18,835 bases of DNA from the NCBI RefSeq assembly GCF_937967675.1, contig NZ_CALBSN010000182.1, forward strand, positions 1-18,835. The letters run 5' to 3'. Shown in pieces: positions 15,131 to 18,835 of the stretch. This stretch comes from an uncultured Flavobacterium sp. (GTDB taxonomy: Bacteria; Bacteroidota; Bacteroidia; Flavobacteriales; Flavobacteriaceae). Both the position numbers and the translations under genes were made by a program. The notes below the pieces were generated by a model. It was not told the origin of the DNA. It was given only the letters and a program-made list of their open reading frames with translations, and did no database searches. Position 1 is the stretch's first letter. Every line of letters starts with the position of its first letter.

Positions 15131-16120
15131 TTATACTAAATTATTTTCAACCAAATATTCCGCAATTTGAATTGTGTTTGTTGCTGCTCCTTTTCTTAAG
15201 TTATCGGCAACAATCCACATGTTGATGGTGTTCGGTTGGCTTTCATCCCTTCTAATTCTACCAACAAAAACATCATCTTTTCCTTGTGCGTAAATTGGCA
15301 TTGGGTATGTAAACGTTTCTAAATTATCTTGAACTGTTACACCAGGCGTGTTTTGTAAAATTTGACGCACTTCGTTTACATCAAAATCGTTTTCAAATTG
15401 AATGTTTACCGCTTCACTATGTCCACCAACAACAGGAATACGAATTGCTGTTGCAGTAACGGCAATGGTTTTGTCGTTTAATATTTTTTGTGTTTCGCGC
15501 ACCAATTTCATTTCTTCTTTGGTGTATCCGTTTGCTTCAAAACTATCACATTGAGGAATCGCATTTCGGTGAATTGGATATTTGTATGCCATATCACCTT
15601 GAATTCCCGCATATTCGTTTTCTAACTGCCGAACGGCTTTAACTCCAGTTCCAGTAATGGATTGATAAGTTGAAACAACAATACGTTTGATATCATATTT
15701 AGCATGTAAAGGTGCTAAAGCCATTACCATTTGAATCGTTGAACAGTTTGGATTTGCAATAATTTTATCTTCTTTTGTTAAAACCGAAGCATTGATTTCT
15801 GGAACTACTAATTTCTTAGTGGCATCCATTCGCCAAGCAGAAGAATTGTCGATTACGGTTGTTCCTACAGCTGCAAATTTTGGAGCCCACTCTAAAGAAG
15901 TTTCTCCACCTGCCGAAAACAAAGCAATCTCAGGTTTCATATCTACAGCGGTTTGCAAACCTACCACTTTATAGGTGTTGCCTTTCCATTCGATTTCTTT
16001 TCCAACTGACTTTTCAGAAGCAACTGGAATTAACTCCGTTACAGGAAAATTACGTTCTGCTAATACTTGAAGCATTATTTCGCCTACCATTCCGGTAGCG
16101 CCAACTACGGCTACTCTCAT
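15131..16120 (-). CDS. asd: Aspartate-semialdehyde dehydrogenase
   Basis: Reduces aspartyl phosphate to aspartate semialdehyde with NADPH, the branch point to diaminopimelate (peptidoglycan), lysine, threonine and methionine; cytoplasmic. The 329-residue chain starts with the nucleotide-binding VAVVGATGMVGE (3-14). It carries the catalytic Cys126 in NPNCSTIQ and the catalytic His234 in GGHSEAV. The phosphate-binding region (IDNSSAWRMD) and the RRDES segment near the C-terminus are also visible. The ATG at 16120 is immediately before MRVAVVG, so the start is secure. A TANNTTTG element lies 24 nt upstream, and the mscL terminator upstream makes it a separate unit. It is followed by hairpin repeats rather than a classical terminator. 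Confidence 0.97.
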   Translation of the reverse strand: MRVAVVGATGMVGEIMLQVLAERNFPVTELIPVASEKSVGKEIEWKGNTYKVVGLQTAVDMKPEIALFSAGGETSLEWAPKFAAVGTTVIDNSSAWRMDATKKLVVPEINASVLTKEDKIIANPNCSTIQMVMALAPLHAKYDIKRIVVSTYQSITGTGVKAVRQLENEYAGIQGDMAYKYPIHRNAIPQCDSFEANGYTKEEMKLVRETQKILNDKTIAVTATAIRIPVVGGHSEAVNIQFENDFDVNEVRQILQNTPGVTVQDNLETFTYPMPIYAQGKDDVFVGRIRRDESQPNTINMWIVADNLRKGAATNTIQIAEYLVENNLV

Positions 16121-16144
16121 TTTGATGTGTGTTATTTAATGATG

Positions 16145-16152
16145 CAAAAATA
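16145..16152 (-). promoter_or_regulatory. -7 element for asd
   Basis: The minus strand reads TATTTTTG, matching TANNTTTG, 24 nt before the ATG. A TTTG (16174-16177) lies 21 nt further upstream, at the long end of allowed spacing. Confidence 0.5.
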
Positions 16153-16230
16153 TAGAATATTCAAACGACTTAGCAAATATTGATGAAATTATAACAAAAG
16201 TTTTGATTTGTAACAAGTTTCTAAAAAAAT

Positions 16231-16248
16231 ACCCCGACGAATCGGGGT
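16231..16248 (-). terminator. Intrinsic terminator after mscL
   Basis: On the minus strand the 7-bp stem ACCCCGA / TCGGGGT is closed by a UUCG loop and followed by A and a run of seven U. It lies about 32 bp past the mscL stop codon, between mscL and asd. Confidence 0.9.
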
Positions 16249-16280
16249 TTAGTTTAGCATATATAATGTAGCGGTATCGA

Positions 16281-16658
16281 CTATTTTTTTAATAAGTCTC
16301 TAATTTCAGCTAACAATTGCTCTTGTGTTGGGCCGGCTGGAGCCGCTGGAGCTGCTTCTTCTTTTTTCTTCATGCTGTTAATTGCTTTAACCATTAAGAA
16401 AATAACAAAAGCAATTACTAAGAAGCTAATTACAGCTGCTAAAAATTTACCATATAAAATTCCGCCATCTGTTTTTAATCCGGCTAAATCTTCTACTTGA
16501 GCTGCTTTTAATGCTGGGTTTAATAATGCAGGAGTTATTACATCAGATACTAATGAGCTAACGATAGCTCCAAAAGCACTTCCAATAATTACTCCAACTG
16601 CCAAATCCATTGCATTACCTTTTGCAATAAAATCTTTAAATTCTGAAATAATTCCCAT
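16281..16658 (-). CDS. mscL: Large-conductance mechanosensitive channel MscL
   Basis: A homopentameric inner-membrane channel that opens under membrane tension to release solutes after osmotic downshock. The 125 residues show the family plan. A short amphipathic N-terminus (MGIISEFKDFIAKGNAMDLAVG) precedes TM1 (about 17-44, GVIIGSAFGAIVSSLV), which lines the pore. A periplasmic loop (about 45-68, shorter than in E. coli) is followed by TM2 (about 69-92, LAAVISFLVIAFVIFLMV). A cytoplasmic KKKEE cluster, an Ala/Pro linker and a C-terminal helix (EQLLAEIRDLLKK) complete the chain. It begins 68 nt after the murF-alr stop codon on the same strand and may be read from that transcript. The nearest promoter-like sequence in the gap, TAAATTTTG, is one base too long. 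Confidence 0.97.
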   Translation of the reverse strand: MGIISEFKDFIAKGNAMDLAVGVIIGSAFGAIVSSLVSDVITPALLNPALKAAQVEDLAGLKTDGGILYGKFLAAVISFLVIAFVIFLMVKAINSMKKKEEAAPAAPAGPTQEQLLAEIRDLLKK

Positions 16659-16726
16659 AGGTCTTAAATTTTTAGGGTTAATTTATGTTTTTATACTTAC
16701 GAATATACAAAATTTAAAATAAAATG

Positions 16727-18835
16727 TTAATTTTTGAAGAAAATTCGCTTCACGCGTTGTGAAATCCCAGTCAGAATTTCATAAGGAATCGTTCCAATAA
16801 CATTTGCCATCTCCGTTACTTTCGGGTTTTTGCCAAATACAATTACTTCATCTCCAGTTTTACATGAAATGTTGGTAACATCCACCATCATCATGTCCAT
16901 ACAAATCGAACCTAAAATCGTAGCTTTTTGATTATTGATGGTAACAAACCCTTTTTCATTACCCCAAGCTCTACGAATGCCATCCGCATAACCAATTGGA
17001 ATCGTAGCGACTTTCATTTTTTGTGTTACTCGAAATCTTTGGCTGTAACCAATGCTTTCTTTGGGTGAAACTTCTCTTATTTGGGAAATGATGGTTTTTA
17101 AAGTACTCACATTTTCCAACACTTTTAATTCTTGTTCCGAATTTCCAATACCATATAAACCAATGCCTAAACGCACCATTTCCATTTGCTTTTCAGCATA
17201 ATTGAAAATGCCAGACGTGTTTAAAATATGACGAATTGGTTTTGAAGGCAATACTTTTTCTAATTCGGAATACATCGTATCAAAACGTTGAAATTGTAAT
17301 TTCGTAAAATCATCAAATTCCAAATCATCACTTGCCGATAAATGCGAAAACACGCTTTTCACCTTTACAAAATTGTTGTTTTTTAGTAAGGAACACAATT
17401 CGGAAATCAAATGCGGTTCAAATCCTAAGCGATGCATGCCGGTGTCCAATTTAATATGAATCGGATAGTGCGAAATATTTTGGTGTTGGGCAATCTTTAA
17501 AAATGCTTGTAAACCTGTAATCGAATAAATTTCGGGTTCTAAATTATAGGCAATCATGGCTCTAAAACTACTGTTTTCGGGATTTAAAACCATAATTGGC
17601 GTTGTGATTCCAGCTTTTCGCAATTCGATTCCTTCATCGGCAAACGCTACACCTAAATAATCGATTTTATGATGTTCGAGCAATTTAGCAATTTCATAAC
17701 CACCATTTCCGTAACCAAAAGCTTTTACCATGACCATAATTTTGGTTTCTGGTTTTAGTTTGGATTTGTAGAAATTCAGGTTGTGACTAATCGCATCGAG
17801 GTTAACTTCTAAAATGGTTTCGTGATTTTTCTCTTCCAATAAAACCACAATTTCATGAAAGTTGAAACCACGCGCGCCTTTCACAAGAATAGTTTCGTTT
17901 TGAAACGATTGCGTGTTGAATTGCTGTAAAAATTCTTGCGTAGTGGCAAACGAAATCACATTGGGTAAATCGTTCAATTGTTTTCCGATGGTTTCGCCAA
18001 TGGTAATAATGCGTTCGATTTTATTTTTCGAAAGTAATTGTTTTACCTGATTGTAAAGTGTTTCCGCAGCAATGCCACTCGTGAAAATATCAGATAAAAT
18101 AATCGTTTTTTTATCGTGTAATTTTTGTTGTTCTAAGAAATCCAACGCAATTTTCAACGATTGATAATCCACCGAATAACTATCGTCGATGACCAAGCAA
18201 TTGTTGATGCCTTTTTTGGCTTGAAGTCTTAATTCTACTGGATATAATTCGGCAACTCGATTTTGGATAAACGCAATTTCTTCGCCTAAAAACAGCATGA
18301 AATTCACGCAAGTAATTACATTTTCAATCGAATTTTCGTCTGAAAACGGAATAGTTACACTAAAAGTGTTGGCTGTGTTTTTGAAAGTTAATTCGGTTTT
18401 ACCATTTTCATTTTTCTTTGAAACGAAAAGATTCGCACTTTCATCCGAAAAACTCCAAGTGTGTTTTTGACTATTTTCTGGAAGTAAAGCTTCAATTTCG
18501 GCATTCTTTTCCAAGAAAATATCGGAACAATTTTCAAAAAGTTTGATTTTCTCTTTGATTTTGGCTTCGCGATTTGCAAAACCTTCATCATGAACCGAAC
18601 CAATATTCGTTAAAATCCCATATTTTGGTTGGATGATATGCTCCAAATTCGACATTTCATTGGGTAACGAAATTCCGGCTTCAAAAATTCCCAAATCGTA
18701 ATTTCCTTCAATTGCTAAAATTGATAAAGGAACGCCGACTTGCGAATTATAACTTTTCGGATTTCGAACAATCAAATGATTCGGACTTAATAAGAAATTC
18801 AACCATTCTTTTACGATGGTTTTTCCGTTGCTTCC
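16727..18835 (-). CDS. Bifunctional MurF / alanine racemase (murF-alr fusion), 5' end beyond the window
   Basis: Two peptidoglycan enzymes in one cytoplasmic chain: MurF adds D-Ala-D-Ala to UDP-MurNAc-tripeptide, and alanine racemase makes the D-alanine. The visible 702 residues begin inside the MurF ATP loop (GSNGKT at 18818-18835), so roughly the first 110-120 residues lie outside. A TTG near 18802 is an internal Leu, not a start. MurF motifs: NPKSYNSQVGVPLS, FEAGIS, NIGSVHDEG and DDSYSVDYQSLKIAL. The racemase begins near 17825 (LEVNLDAISHNLNFY). It has the PLP lysine in VKAFGYG (codon 17723-17725), the substrate-side IKLDTGMHRLGF, the probable catalytic Tyr in IGYSQRF, IPIGYADGIRRAWGN and ICMDMMMVDVT. 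Such fusions are usual in Bacteroidetes. All key residues of the visible part are present. Confidence 0.96.
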   Translation of the reverse strand, partial: GSNGKTIVKEWLNFLLSPNHLIVRNPKSYNSQVGVPLSILAIEGNYDLGIFEAGISLPNEMSNLEHIIQPKYGILTNIGSVHDEGFANREAKIKEKIKLFENCSDIFLEKNAEIEALLPENSQKHTWSFSDESANLFVSKKNENGKTELTFKNTANTFSVTIPFSDENSIENVITCVNFMLFLGEEIAFIQNRVAELYPVELRLQAKKGINNCLVIDDSYSVDYQSLKIALDFLEQQKLHDKKTIILSDIFTSGIAAETLYNQVKQLLSKNKIERIITIGETIGKQLNDLPNVISFATTQEFLQQFNTQSFQNETILVKGARGFNFHEIVVLLEEKNHETILEVNLDAISHNLNFYKSKLKPETKIMVMVKAFGYGNGGYEIAKLLEHHKIDYLGVAFADEGIELRKAGITTPIMVLNPENSSFRAMIAYNLEPEIYSITGLQAFLKIAQHQNISHYPIHIKLDTGMHRLGFEPHLISELCSLLKNNNFVKVKSVFSHLSASDDLEFDDFTKLQFQRFDTMYSELEKVLPSKPIRHILNTSGIFNYAEKQMEMVRLGIGLYGIGNSEQELKVLENVSTLKTIISQIREVSPKESIGYSQRFRVTQKMKVATIPIGYADGIRRAWGNEKGFVTINNQKATILGSICMDMMMVDVTNISCKTGDEVIVFGKNPKVTEMANVIGTIPYEILTGISQRVKRIFFKN

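Noticed and set aside
18769..18835. TTG near 18802 as the start of the murF-alr gene
   Set aside because: The reading frame continues upstream to the window edge through GSNGKTIVKEW, the MurF ATP loop, so the gene is simply cut by the window.
1..18835. CRISPR arrays, transposases, integrases or phage genes
   Set aside because: No regularly spaced direct repeats and no coding region resembling these were seen on either strand.

Overview
The window looks like a chromosomal segment of a Flavobacterium-like member of the Bacteroidetes (Flavobacteriaceae). Reasons: AT-rich DNA with little sign of Shine-Dalgarno sequences; several promoters of the Bacteroidetes type (TTG, about 17-19 nt, TANNTTTG); two secreted proteases ending in type IX secretion (T9SS) C-terminal sorting domains; a fused murF-alr gene; the prs-rplY-pth gene order; and a tRNA without an encoded CCA end.

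Layout. Positions 1-6432 hold two large, divergently transcribed secreted zinc metalloproteases: an M43 pappalysin-like enzyme on the minus strand and a reprolysin-like (M12B-type) enzyme on the plus strand. They share a 215-bp intergenic region. Positions 6432-8732 (minus) hold a housekeeping group read in the order prs (PRPP synthetase), rplY (ribosomal protein L25/Ctc) and pth (peptidyl-tRNA hydrolase), with a strong terminator between rplY and pth. Positions 8899-8978 encode tRNA-Leu(CAA) with its own terminator. Next come two small lipoproteins facing each other. The plus-strand one carries a surface-export-like signal and two copies of a PGMNPPHGQ-x-GHRC motif. The minus-strand one is unrecognised. 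A 46-bp perfect palindrome closes both genes.

Positions 10162-12264 encode a secreted prolyl oligopeptidase (S9A). Positions 12320-14973 hold a TonB-dependent receptor preceded by a small His/Cys-rich exported protein ending in RGPP. Together these look like a transition-metal uptake locus, zinc or copper by inference. A pair of hairpin-forming intergenic repeats (15002-15125) separates this locus from asd (aspartate-semialdehyde dehydrogenase). Then follow mscL and, running off the right edge, the bifunctional murF-alr gene. asd (diaminopimelate and amino-acid supply) and murF-alr (D-Ala supply and its ligation) both feed peptidoglycan synthesis.

Most of the window is ordinary core genome. 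The parts most worth a second look are the duplicated-motif surface lipoprotein, the small RGPP protein with its receptor, and the hairpin repeats whose edge overlaps the promoter of that locus. No mobile element, CRISPR array or phage gene is visible. No stretch longer than 300 bases lacks a gene.
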